Counted from the stretch's first letter, positions 23,025 through 31,755 are shown. The stretch: DNA of 64,000 nt from Streptomyces sp. R44 (GCF_041053105.1 NZ_CP163444.1:4154001-4218000); one strand, 5' to 3'. Notes: generated by a model from the sequence alone, not told the origin. A program made the numbers and translations.

Positions 23025-23030
23025 GTGCAA

Positions 23031-23369
23031 ATGACAGCAGATGACTCGTACGACCGTCTCGACGACGACGACTACCCCGCCTATACCATGGGCAGGGCTG
23101 CCGAAATGCTCGGCACCACCCAGGGTTTCCTCCGCGCCATCGGCGAAGCCCGCCTCATCACCCCGCTCCGCTCCGCGGGCGGCCACCGCCGCTACTCCCG
23201 CTACCAGTTGCGGATCGCCGCACGTGCCCGGGAACTCGTCGACCAGGGCACCCCCATCGAAGCCGCCTGCCGCATCATCATCCTCGAAGACCAACTCGAA
23301 GAAGCCCAGCGCATCAACGCCGAGTACCGCCGCGCCGCGGAATCAGCCGCGCCACCGGCCTCGGACTGA
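23031..23369 (+). CDS. MerR-family transcriptional regulator
   Basis: 112 aa from ATG 23031 with GGAGAGG upstream (a GTG at 23025 is too close to it). MerR helix-turn-helix: YTMGRAAEMLGTTQGFLRAI, GEARLITPLRSAGGHRRYSR, then a C-terminal helix (ELVDQGTPIEAACRIIILED, QLEEAQRINAEYRRA). No Cys, so not a metal sensor of the usual type. The long structured leader suggests post-transcriptional control. A 3' fragment of the same gene lies at 5836. Confidence 0.88.
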   Translation: MTADDSYDRLDDDDYPAYTMGRAAEMLGTTQGFLRAIGEARLITPLRSAGGHRRYSRYQLRIAARARELVDQGTPIEAACRIIILEDQLEEAQRINAEYRRAAESAAPPASD

Positions 23370-23990
23370 GACGGGGTCGCCTGCCGGCGATTCCGCCGGA
23401 GCTTGACGGAGAACCACCCAAGCGCGCATGCGCGGGCGAGGCCCCCTTCAGTATCCGTGCCGCGGGGCCCAGGGCCGTCCATTCGGCGAGCCATCCAACG
23501 CTGCCGGTGCTGCTCGGACCGGCACGCACGGATCCGGTGCCGGGGCGCGAGCCGGGCCGACTCCTCCGACGGACCCGTGACACCACCGGGTCCACCTCGG
23601 TGGTCGGGGGTGTCGAGCGACCGTCCACGGCGACGCGCGGCCCACCCCGTCCGTCGGACGGCCCTGCACATCGCTGTCCGTACCGGCGCCGGGAGCCCGC
23701 CGAGACCGCGCGGGCCGGAAAACGGGCGGGGCCACGTCGTCGATCCGGGGCGGGGGTCTGGTCGACGTCACCTCTTCGGGCAGAGCCACGGACGCCTCGG
23801 CCGCCGCCGGGTGCGGGAAGCGCAGAACGGCCTCGGTGACCTCCGGGTCGCCCCCCTGCGGCCGCCGCCCCTGGCCCGTACCGTACCGAAACTCGGAAAA
23901 CAGCTGGTCAGCGACCTGGATCTGTTGTTTTCGTCGAGCCCCTTCTCGGCTGCCTCGCGCTGCGGACGTGAACGGCCACAGCGAACGGAT
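23370..23990 (-). pseudogene. Gene-poor stretch with a PLAT-domain gene remnant
   Basis: On the minus strand, pieces in several frames match the intact protein at 24599: GAGTDSDVQ then TDGVGRASPWT, then SLDTPDH, then RWMARRMDGPG for WAVEADVRVTG. They lie between about 23460 and 23690. The rest of the stretch holds no gene. A decayed version of the tRNA-terminator hairpin (GGTCAGCGACCTGG) is at about 23907. Confidence 0.5.
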
Positions 23991-24015
23991 GTGCGTGGGG
24001 CGCATACTGGCGGCA

Positions 24016-24237
24016 ATGACAAAGCCCAGTGCACCGAAGCGCTATCTGCCCACCAGCCCCTTCAAGGCCCCGGTCACGCTGCCTCCCCGGCACTTCGCCG
24101 TAGGCGACCAGGTCACGCACGACGTGTACGGCCTCGGCAGGGTCATCGGCATCGAGGGCGGGATCGCGGCGCTCGTGGATTTCGGCTCGACGCAAGAGCG
24201 GATCCTGAGTCCGTACGCCAAGATGAGCAAGTTGTAG
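24016..24237 (+). CDS. KOW/Tudor-like small protein, copy 3 (diverged)
   Basis: 73 aa from ATG 24016. Same family as 4555 and 17038 with several substitutions (KRYLPTSPFKAPVTLPPRH, DVYGLGRVIGIEGGIAALVD), but the barrel core and the FGSTQERILSPYAKMSKL end are kept. Upstream it keeps the dyad TGTGCG-N5-CGCATA and the -10 CATACT 7 nt before ATG. It is not followed by the 52-aa ORF. The substitutions keep the reading frame, which suggests the gene is under selection. Confidence 0.8.
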   Translation: MTKPSAPKRYLPTSPFKAPVTLPPRHFAVGDQVTHDVYGLGRVIGIEGGIAALVDFGSTQERILSPYAKMSKL

Positions 24238-24307
24238 GGCCGCCGCCGTGCCCGGTCACGGCGTACCGGAGCCAGACAGCCCTTGCAGACGGCCAAGTGC
24301 CGGGTGA

Positions 24308-24343
24308 TTCCCAAGCGCCGGTTCGATTCCCGTCATCCGCTCT
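24308..24343 (+). repeat. tRNA-Gly(CCC) 3'-half fragment G (internally deleted)
   Basis: TTCCCAAGC joined directly to GCCGGTTCGATTCCCGT and CATCCGCTCT. The TTATAGC stretch of the other copies is missing. No arm block precedes it. Confidence 0.75.
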
Positions 24344-24347
24344 TGAA

Positions 24348-24382
24348 CGAAGGCCCTGGTCAGAGACCAGGGCCTTCGTCGT
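24348..24382. terminator. Hairpin terminator after tRNA fragment G
   Basis: CGAAGGCCCTGGTC and GACCAGGGCCTTCG form a perfect stem. The stem bases differ from copies B, D and E in a compensated way, so the hairpin is conserved as structure. Confidence 0.8.
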
Positions 24383-24598
24383 CGTCCTCCTGATCGGCCG
24401 GCCGACGTCCGGCGTCGAGCGGACCGTCCCCGTGCGAGGGAGGCCGAGCGTGTGGCAACCGAGCCCGCACAACGGTTGGACGGTTGGTCGCCGTCCCGAT
24501 CCCGTCGCGTCCGCCTGCTGATCACCACGATCGTCGCGAAGGGGGTTGGTCTAGGTTGCCCGGCGGTCCGTACAGGCGGAGGACAGGGGGACAGAGCG

Positions 24599-25387
24599 GT
24601 GACATGGGACGGCCGTGCGGCCGGCGAGCAGGACCCGTGGTGGGATCCGGAGGCCACCGAGCTCCTCCCGCACATCGCGCCCGGCCCGGCGGAGGCGGAA
24701 CCGTGGCGTGCCGATGGGGATGTCGCGGACACCCGTCCGCTCGCTCGGATCGACGCTGCCCCGGGCACACCGCTGCCGCCCGCCCCGGCCTCACGCCGGG
24801 CACCGCGTGGCAGACCCCGGCGCGGCACCTGGGTCGTCGCCGCGCTCGCGGCCTCCGCCGTGGGCGGTCTCGCGGTCGGCGCCGTGCTGACCGCCGCGAC
24901 CGGACGCAGCGCCGCGACACCTCCGCCGGGCCCCACCTCTCCCGACCAGGCTGTCCCCCAGCCGACGCGGACGGGCCCGGCCGCCTACGAGGTGACCGTG
25001 GCAACGGCGAACGCCGCGGGGGCGGGGACGGACAGCGACGTCCAGGCACGGCTCACCGACGAGTCGGGCCGCACGTCCCCGTGGACCGCACTGGACACGC
25101 CCGACCACAACGACTTCGAGGCAGGCAGCCGGGACACGTACGTCGTGGGCGTGCCCGCGGGCTTCGGTCGCCCGGCCTCCCTCCAGCTGTGGAAGGACGG
25201 CACCGACGCCTGGGCCGTCGAGGCGGACGTACGCGTCACCGGACCTGACGGGTACGCAGCGCTGTGGCACCCCGCCGAAAGCGCGTCCCGCCTCTGGATC
25301 ACCGGAAGCGATCCCGTCCCCGAGGACGCCGCACCCCGGTTCACGCAGTACAGCCCGAACGGCACACTCGCGCCCGCCGGGCAGTGA
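24599..25387 (+). CDS. Membrane-anchored PLAT/LH2-like domain protein
   Basis: 262 aa from GTG 24599 with GGGGGACAG upstream. A cytosolic acidic N-terminus is followed by one membrane helix (TWVVAALAASAVGGLAVGAV, ~85-110), a Pro-rich linker and an extracytoplasmic domain with the PLAT pattern: VTVATANAAGAGTDSDV, then NDFEAGSRDTYVVGVP, then LWKDGTDAWAVEADVRVTG. PLAT domains bind lipids or proteins at the membrane. A broken antisense copy lies at 23460-23690. Confidence 0.75.
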   Translation: MTWDGRAAGEQDPWWDPEATELLPHIAPGPAEAEPWRADGDVADTRPLARIDAAPGTPLPPAPASRRAPRGRPRRGTWVVAALAASAVGGLAVGAVLTAATGRSAATPPPGPTSPDQAVPQPTRTGPAAYEVTVATANAAGAGTDSDVQARLTDESGRTSPWTALDTPDHNDFEAGSRDTYVVGVPAGFGRPASLQLWKDGTDAWAVEADVRVTGPDGYAALWHPAESASRLWITGSDPVPEDAAPRFTQYSPNGTLAPAGQ

Positions 25388-25441
25388 GCGACGGCACGCC
25401 CCTGCCCGCTGAAGAGGGCGGCCTTTCCGCCCGGATCGGCT

Positions 25442-25475
25442 GCCCCAGGTCAGAGAGCTGGGGCTTTGTCGCTGC
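25442..25475. terminator. Hairpin relic of tRNA-terminator type
   Basis: GCCCCAGGTCAGAGAGCTGGGGC with a TTTGTCGCTG tail. The loop and flanks match the hairpins after the tRNA fragments, but no tRNA sequence is left here. Confidence 0.55.
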
Positions 25476-25543
25476 CGAGACCTGCGGGGGGTACTCCCTT
25501 CGAGTGAGGCGGTTTCGAGGACCGCACAGGAGTTGTGCTGAAC

Positions 25544-26510
25544 ATGTCCGCACCCGTCGTCGACGTCTGGGGCCCGGTCGCCCCCGGTACCCGCTCCTCG
25601 ATCCCCTCCGCGCCGGAGCCGCATGACACATGGCCCCTCGCCGGCGGAACGGCCTGGGTCTACTACAGCCCGCTGAACCGCAGGCAGCTCGTCCGGCCCG
25701 TCATCCTCTCCGACGGCTTCTCCGGCGGATCGAGCAGCCTCGACCAGCTCTGGAACGGCCTGGAGGAGAACGGAAACTTCCGCTTCATCTCCGAACTCCA
25801 CGCGGCCGGCCGGGACGTGATCATCCTGGGCTACGACGACCGTACGGCCTCGATCACGGCCAACGCGGACACCGCCGTCGACTGCATCCGCCGGGCCGTC
25901 AACGAGCGCATCGGCCGGGCGAAGCTGGTCGTGGGCGGATTCAGCATGGGCGGCCTGGTCACCCGCTACGCGCTGGCCAAGATGGAGAACGACCCCTCGC
26001 TCCCCGACCACGAGACGTCCCTCTACCTCTCCTACGACACCCCCCACGGGGGCGCGTGGTTCCCCGTCGCCCTCCAGGCGTTCACCCACTTCGCGACGGA
26101 CCACTGGGGTGACGACCCCGACCTCGGGCAGGCCCTGCGCCAGCTCTCCGGGCTGCTCAACAGCCCGGCCGCCAAGCAGATGGCACGATGGCACATCGGC
26201 AAGGTCGGCGACACCCCGGCGCAGGCGTCGGAACGGGTGGCCTTCCTCGAGGCGCTCGACGAGGTCGGCGGCTGGCCTCGTACCCTCCGCACGATCGGCG
26301 TCGCCAACGGCGTGGACACCGGCACCGGCAACGGCATCAAGGCCGACACGACCGCGGTGAGGTCCGACGGCGGCACTCTGCGGGACACCGATCACCCCGG
26401 GCACCGGCTGGCTCGACACCTTCCGCTGCGCCAACCGCAACGAAGGACACACCACCATCACCGAAGAACTCGGCGCATGGATCGTGAACGAGATCGTCGC
26501 GACCGACTGA
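25544..26510 (+). pseudogene. Lipase-like alpha/beta hydrolase with 3' frameshift
   Basis: ATG 25544 with AGGAG upstream (GTG 25535 too close). Motifs: RPVILSDGFSGGSSSLDQLW, YDDRTASITANADTAVDCIR, nucleophile elbow GGFSMGGLVTRYA and YLSYDTPHGGAWFPV. About residue 285 the frame breaks (near 26395). A +1 shift restores GTGWLDTFRCANRNEGHTTI and an end at TGA 26508-26510, containing the likely catalytic His. Without the shift the ORF runs to 26650 with a junk tail. No signal peptide, so it is probably cytosolic. Confidence 0.75.
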
Positions 26511-26684
26511 CCACCGGTGGGCGGGCCTCGGACGATGCCCGCCCACCGAGGAGCTCACCGGGCTGCCGTGCCAAGCAGCGCGCTCCACCCGCTCGTGCAC
26601 GCCTTCCGTCCGGACCGGCTCTACCGCACGCGAACGCCGCAACTCCATAATGGGGGCCCTGGTTTCCGGGTGGGGGAGTCTTGG

Positions 26685-27500
26685 GTGTCCTCGAAACGTA
26701 GTGCCGCACGGGTCCCGGACGCGTTACGTGTCGCAGCGCAGGAGCACGGGCTGGGGGCCCGCAAGGGGCTGGTGCAGAACGAGCCGAAGCGCTTCCCGTG
26801 GGGTGGTGTGCTGCCCGTGGGCGTGCTCGGCGCGTTCCTGGGGTGGCTGGCCCTGTCGTACGCGATCGAGGACCAGCGGGAGCAGGGCGCCTGGTACTAC
26901 TCGCTTCCGCTGCTCGTTCTCGCGGCGATCCCGCTGGGGTTCGTCGGGTTCTTCCTCTTCGCCTGGCTGTTCCGTCCCCGGCCGCCCCAGGTCTGGGTGG
27001 CCTGGTACGAGCACGGTGCCCTCTGGCACATCGACCGCGGGGAGACGCGGGCATACACCTGGGACGAGATCGCCTCTGTCACCCGGCAGGACATCAAGGT
27101 GACCAACGGGGTCACCAGCGCCACCACGCACCGGCTGACCATCACGTCCGAGCAAGGTGCCGCGATCGTGGTGGGGGACGAGTTCAGCGGGATGGTCCCG
27201 TTCGCCGAGGGCCTCGGCGACGCGTTCAGCCGCGCACGGGTGCCGCGGGACGCTGCCCGGCTGGAAGCCGGTGAACGGATCGACTTCGGCGTGGTCGACA
27301 TCAACATCTCCGGCATCGGGCAGGGCAGCAACCGCATCGGCTGGCGGGAGGTGGAACGGGTCGATGTGAAGCAGGGCCGCGTGGAGATCCGCCGTCACGG
27401 CGACCGCAAGCCGTGGATGACGCTTGCGGCTCCCGGCTTCCCCAACCTGCCCGTCTTCCTGACCCTCGCCGACGCGCTGCGGCGGCAGCACGAGTCCTGA
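26685..27500 (+). CDS. DUF6585-like membrane protein
   Basis: 271 aa from GTG 26685 with GGGGGAG 6 nt upstream. A -10-like CATAAT lies at 26646-26651. Two membrane helices (VLPVGVLGAFLGWLALSYAI and LPLLVLAAIPLGFVGFFLFA) are followed by a cytosolic beta-rich domain (VWVAWYEHGALWHIDRGETR, YTWDEIASVTRQ), the typical layout of DUF6585 proteins. Function unknown. Confidence 0.7.
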   Translation: MSSKRSAARVPDALRVAAQEHGLGARKGLVQNEPKRFPWGGVLPVGVLGAFLGWLALSYAIEDQREQGAWYYSLPLLVLAAIPLGFVGFFLFAWLFRPRPPQVWVAWYEHGALWHIDRGETRAYTWDEIASVTRQDIKVTNGVTSATTHRLTITSEQGAAIVVGDEFSGMVPFAEGLGDAFSRARVPRDAARLEAGERIDFGVVDINISGIGQGSNRIGWREVERVDVKQGRVEIRRHGDRKPWMTLAAPGFPNLPVFLTLADALRRQHES

Positions 27501-27541
27501 GGAGCTTAGGCCGGGGGCCTGAGCGGCCGCGGGTCTGCCGT

Positions 27542-29107
27542 TCAGGAGAGTGCCCGGCGGAGTGCGTGCTTGTCGGGCTTGCCGATGCCGCTGAGCGGGA
27601 TGGCCTTCAAGATGTGGAACGTGTGCGGGACATGGAGAGCGCTCCTACGGGCGGCGACGAAGTCGCGCAGCTCGTCGATGTCGGCGCGGTGACCGCGGGC
27701 GGGCACGATGGCGGCGTGGACGCGCTCGAACTCGTCGTCATGGCGCATGCCGAAGACGGCGCACTGGGCGACGGCGGGGTGGGCCGTCAGCACCTCCTCG
27801 ATCTCGCTGGGGTAGACCCGGGTGCCGTCGACGGTGATCGTGTCGTGGCCCCGGTCGGCGAGGAAGAGGTAGCCGTCGTCGTCGAGGTAGCCGATGTCGC
27901 CGGTGCGCACCCAGCCGTCGTGCAGCACGCGGGCGGTCAGCTCGGGCTGCTTCCAGTAGCCGCTCATGGCGCTGTGCGCGCGGGCGTGGATCTCGCCTTC
28001 GCTGCCGGTCGGGAGAGCACGGCCGTCCGGGTCGACGATGCGGAGTTCGACGCCGGGCATGGCGCGGCCGACGGTGATCTGCCCGTGCCGGCCGACGCGG
28101 TCGTGTTCCTCGGGCAGGACTTCGGTGAGCCCGAGCGTCTCGTTCTGCCCGTACCAGCTCTGCAGCACCTTGCCGAAGACGCTTTCGGCCTGCCGCAGCC
28201 TGGCCGTCGACGCGGGGCTGCCGCCATAGGTGACCCGCCGGACGCTGGACGTGTCCGTGGCGGGCAGCGCGGGATGGTCGAGGAGCTGGTGCAGGAGGGG
28301 CGGCTGGAGGAACAGCCGGGTGATCCGCTCGCGCTCGATCGCCGCGAGGGCCTCGCCGGGTTCGAAGGCGGGCTGCAGGACGACGGATCCGCCCTGCAGG
28401 AGCGCCAGGTCCGCCCAGAGACCCGCGATGTGGGTGAGCGGCGTGCATGCCAGGTAGCGGAGCGGGGTGTCCGTGGGGGAAGACAGGTCGGCCAGGGTGC
28501 GGCGGTACGGGCCGTGCTTCATCTGCAGGCTTTTCGGCAGCCCGGTCGTGGTGCCGCCGGTGTGGCGGATGCACCAGTCGTCATCGGCGCCGACGGGCAC
28601 GGCGACGGGCGCCGGCGGCTGCCCGGCCGCCGCCGCGCAGATGTCGTCGGCGTGCGGGTGCGGGCCCAGGGTCGCCAGCATCGGCACGTGGAGAAGCGGC
28701 TTCAGCCGGTCCAGGTCCGCGTACCGGGTCGGGTCGGCCAGCAGCAGCTCGGTGTCGGCGACGTCCACCAGGTGCGCCAGGGCGTCCGGGTTCAGCCCGT
28801 CGTACAGGGGTGTCACGCGCGCACCGGCCAGGTTGGCCGCGTAGCGCGCGACGAGCGCCTGAGGGGTGTTGCCGGTGAGCAGGGAGACGGTCTGCCCGGG
28901 CCGGACGCCGCGCGCGATCAGCTCTCGGGCGAGCCGGTGGATGCTGTCGCGCAGCTCGCCCGCGGTGATCCGCCGGCGGTCGGGGCAGATGATCACGGGC
29001 AGGGCGGGATGGCGGGCCAGGGTGTGGAGGATGGATTCCGCGTAGGTGACGAAGCCCTGGTCGGCGGACTCGGGCGTCACGGCCGTCTCGGGCCGGAGGT
29101 CGGACAT
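27542..29107 (-). CDS. AMP-forming acyl-CoA ligase/synthetase
   Basis: 521 aa from ATG 29107. Adenylation motifs: A3 RHTGGTTTGLPKS, A5 YGQNETLGLTE, A7 RTGDIGYLDDDGYLFLADRG and A10 LSGIGKPDKHALRR with the catalytic Lys. It activates a carboxylic acid as acyl-AMP, then CoA thioester. Last gene of a leftward operon (MFS exporter, hydrolase, ligase; gaps about 70 nt). The substrate is not predictable. It may serve a small metabolite pathway or degradation of an acid. Confidence 0.88.
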   Translation of the reverse strand: MSDLRPETAVTPESADQGFVTYAESILHTLARHPALPVIICPDRRRITAGELRDSIHRLARELIARGVRPGQTVSLLTGNTPQALVARYAANLAGARVTPLYDGLNPDALAHLVDVADTELLLADPTRYADLDRLKPLLHVPMLATLGPHPHADDICAAAAGQPPAPVAVPVGADDDWCIRHTGGTTTGLPKSLQMKHGPYRRTLADLSSPTDTPLRYLACTPLTHIAGLWADLALLQGGSVVLQPAFEPGEALAAIERERITRLFLQPPLLHQLLDHPALPATDTSSVRRVTYGGSPASTARLRQAESVFGKVLQSWYGQNETLGLTEVLPEEHDRVGRHGQITVGRAMPGVELRIVDPDGRALPTGSEGEIHARAHSAMSGYWKQPELTARVLHDGWVRTGDIGYLDDDGYLFLADRGHDTITVDGTRVYPSEIEEVLTAHPAVAQCAVFGMRHDDEFERVHAAIVPARGHRADIDELRDFVAARRSALHVPHTFHILKAIPLSGIGKPDKHALRRALS

Positions 29108-29178
29108 CGGTGTCCCTTGGGAGGTGGGGCGAGAGGTGTGCGGTGGCGGACTGCTGGTCGTGGGGCGCCGGGGAGCCG

Positions 29179-30072
29179 TCACGGGACCAGGGCGGCCGGC
29201 CTGACATGGCGTTCGAGGGGCGTGAGGTACGGCAGGTCGTCGAGGGGCTGATCGGTGAAGAAGCGATCCAGCAACTCGGACATCTCCAACGGTCGTTCGA
29301 GATGACAGATGTGGTCGGCGCCCCGGATCAGGGTGAAGACGCTTCCGGCGATGGTGGCGGCGACCTCGCGCCCGAGGTCGGGGTGGGTGAGGCTGTCGTG
29401 TTCACCGGTGAAGACCAGCGCCGGAACGTCCCGGACACCGCCGGGACGTAGCCCCTGCCAGTCGATGACACGGTAGGTGGAGGCCAGATGCCGGGGGATG
29501 TCGGCCCGCGTGACCGACCCCATCGTGCGGGCGAGGACGCGGGTGACGACCGTGCGCTTGTGGACGTCCCGCTCGCCGGGGGACAGCAGGGCCGCGATGC
29601 TCATACGGGCGTAGGCGCCGGCGTCACCGGACTCCAGGGCGTCGGCCATCGTCCGCAGCGCGGCGCGTTGGTCCGGCGGGTAGACGGGAGCGGCGCCCAC
29701 CAGGGCCAGGCGGGCGACGCGCTCGGGATGCTCCTGGGCGAGACCGTAGGCGATCGGCATGGCGTAGGAGGCCCCGAAGAGGTTCACCCGTCCCAGGCCC
29801 AGCCGGTCCAGCAGGTCCGCCAGCGCGCCGGTGAGGAAGTCGAAGCCGTACGAGGCGGGCAGCACGTCGGCCGCACCCGATCCCGGCAGGTCCACGCTGA
29901 TGACGGTCGCGGACGCCCCCCAGCGCGCTTCGAGCCGCTGGTAGGCGTACATGTCCTGGAAAGCGCCGCCGAGTACGACGACGGGCTCGGTGGCGGGAGC
30001 GGCGTTCTCGACGATCCGGCACCGGTAGCCGAAGCCGTCGAAGGTGAGGTGACGGATCCTCTCAATGTTCAT
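29179..30072 (-). CDS. Alpha/beta-fold hydrolase
   Basis: 297 aa from ATG 30072. Nucleophile elbow LFGASYAMPIAYGLA (GASYA), acid around VFTGEHDSLTHP and His in IRGADHICHLERP, so the catalytic triad is complete. Oxyanion segment LGGAFQDMYAYQRL. An esterase or thioesterase is likely, which fits its place between an acyl ligase and an exporter. Confidence 0.85.
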   Translation of the reverse strand: MNIERIRHLTFDGFGYRCRIVENAAPATEPVVVLGGAFQDMYAYQRLEARWGASATVISVDLPGSGAADVLPASYGFDFLTGALADLLDRLGLGRVNLFGASYAMPIAYGLAQEHPERVARLALVGAAPVYPPDQRAALRTMADALESGDAGAYARMSIAALLSPGERDVHKRTVVTRVLARTMGSVTRADIPRHLASTYRVIDWQGLRPGGVRDVPALVFTGEHDSLTHPDLGREVAATIAGSVFTLIRGADHICHLERPLEMSELLDRFFTDQPLDDLPYLTPLERHVRPAALVP

Positions 30073-30141
30073 GCCGGGTCAACAGGGACGCGCGGGCATA
30101 AGTCACGCGATGGGTGATCATCTGACCGGTCCTGAGGGCCG

Positions 30142-31533
30142 TCAGGACCGTCCTTCCGCCGTCGCCAGAGGTGCTGAGGCCGCGGCTCGGTGGCCGGGCA
30201 GCAGGGCTGCCGCGATGACGGCGCAGAGGGTGAGGGCGGCCGTCAGGCCGAAGGCGTGGGCGAAGGCCGTGGCCGTGTGGCCGCCGCGCTGGAGCAGGAC
30301 GGCGAGGGCGGCGATGCCGAAGGAGCCGCCGAGCTGCTGGAGGATGCGCGTCGTGGTGCTGGCGTCCGCGACCTGGGAGTCGTCCAGTCCCTGATAGGCA
30401 CCGACCGTGACGGCGAGGTTGACGGCGCTCGTACCGAGACCACGGAAGAACAGTGCGACAGCGATGACCGAGCCCTCACCCACCGAGCCGGCGAAGGGCC
30501 ACGTCGCGACCGCGCTCAGCAGCAGGCCGGTCACCACGACCGGACGCGGCCCGATCCTGTCGGTGAGCACGCCGGCCACCCGCGCCGCCAGCGCGCCGAT
30601 GCCCTGCGGAACGAGCAGGAGACCGGTGGCGACGACGCCCTTGTCGAGTACGAGCTGGCAGTACAGGGGCAGCAGGAACATCCCGCCGTACATGGTCGAA
30701 CCGCCGACGAACATCAGCACCGACGTCGCGGCGAAGGAGCGCAGCCGAAACAGACGCATGTCGATGAGGGGCGCGCCGCTCCGCAGGCTCCGTCCGACGA
30801 ACGCGGCGACCAGGACCACCCCGGCCGCCATCGGCAGGAGTACCCGCCCTCCTGCCGCACCGTCCTGGCCGCCGCACTGCGAGAGCCCGTACACGAGCGC
30901 GGTCAGGCCCGGACAGACCAGCACCAGCCCCACGACATCGAGGCGGGAGGCACGCTGCCGACGATCCCTGGGCACGCCCCGCCAGGCGAGGAACAGCGCG
31001 AGCGCGCAGACGGGCAGATTGACGTAGAAGATCCAGCGCCAGTCGAGATGCCCGAGCAGCAGCCCGCCGAACACCGGCCCCAGGACCGGGCCGAGGAGAG
31101 CCGGCAACGAGACGACCGCGATGAGCCGCCCGACCTGTCGGCCGCCGCAGGCGCGGATGACGATGGTCTGCAGGACCGGCATCATCAGCCCACCGCCGGC
31201 CCCCTGCACCGTTCGGAACACGATCAGCGAGCCGGCGCTCCAGGCGCAGGCGCACAGCAGCGAGCCGACGGAGAACAGGGCCAGCGCGCCCAGCCAGACC
31301 CGCCGCGTCCCGAGCCGGTCACCGGCCCAGCCGCTCACCGGCATGACCATCGCGAACGCCAGCAGGTAGGCGGTACTCACCCACTGCACGGTCGTCGTCG
31401 GGACACCGAGGTCGTCGGCGAGGGCGTCGACCGCGACGGAGACGATGGTGCTGTCGAGCAGCGGAGCGAAGGCACCCACAGCGAGAACGCCGCACAGCCT
31501 GAGCAGGGCGGGATCAAGACGTTCCCTGGGCAT
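30142..31533 (-). CDS. MFS drug/metabolite exporter, DHA2 family
   Basis: 463 aa from ATG 31533 with GAGGGGGC upstream. About 14 hydrophobic segments; motif A GDRLGTRRVWLG after the second helix; DSTIVSVAVDAL in helix 1, as in EmrB/QacA-type proton antiporters. First gene of the leftward operon with the hydrolase and acyl ligase, suggesting export of a product or toxic acid. No regulator gene is adjacent. Confidence 0.9.
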   Translation of the reverse strand: MPRERLDPALLRLCGVLAVGAFAPLLDSTIVSVAVDALADDLGVPTTTVQWVSTAYLLAFAMVMPVSGWAGDRLGTRRVWLGALALFSVGSLLCACAWSAGSLIVFRTVQGAGGGLMMPVLQTIVIRACGGRQVGRLIAVVSLPALLGPVLGPVFGGLLLGHLDWRWIFYVNLPVCALALFLAWRGVPRDRRQRASRLDVVGLVLVCPGLTALVYGLSQCGGQDGAAGGRVLLPMAAGVVLVAAFVGRSLRSGAPLIDMRLFRLRSFAATSVLMFVGGSTMYGGMFLLPLYCQLVLDKGVVATGLLLVPQGIGALAARVAGVLTDRIGPRPVVVTGLLLSAVATWPFAGSVGEGSVIAVALFFRGLGTSAVNLAVTVGAYQGLDDSQVADASTTTRILQQLGGSFGIAALAVLLQRGGHTATAFAHAFGLTAALTLCAVIAAALLPGHRAAASAPLATAEGRS

Positions 31534-31720
31534 GTGGCCCCCTCGGTCGACACGGATGCGCCCCGACAACGATCAGAAGACCGATGCCGTCACGGGCCGC
31601 CCGCCCCGACGGCCCTCGCCGTCCTCTCGGTCCCTCGGTCGATGGGGTCCAACGGCCCCCTGGCCTACCCCTTCCGGCCTCTGTCGGTCCGTGCGCGCCG
31701 CACCGAGGATCGGAGGTGAA

Positions 31721-31737
31721 GGTGAGGTCACCTCACC
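31721..31737. promoter_or_regulatory. Dyad GGTGAGG-TCA-CCTCACC
   Basis: Perfect 7-bp inverted repeat with a 3-nt spacer, 19 nt upstream of the gene at 31756 and in the divergent region with the MFS operon. Possible operator; a short hairpin is the alternative. Confidence 0.35.
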
Positions 31738-31755
31738 GCCCAGGAGGCGAGAACG

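Noticed and set aside
4391..24343. The tRNA-Gly pieces as functional tRNA genes
   Set aside because: All copies lack the D-arm and the 5' acceptor strand; sequence upstream of the anticodon loop differs from copy to copy.
1..26000. A complete integrative element or prophage
   Set aside because: No integrase, excisionase, replication, transfer or structural phage gene is present; only scars and cargo remain.
27542..31533. A biosynthetic gene cluster around the acyl ligase, hydrolase and exporter
   Set aside because: Only three genes, with no carrier protein, synthase or tailoring enzymes next to them; a small operon is all that can be supported.
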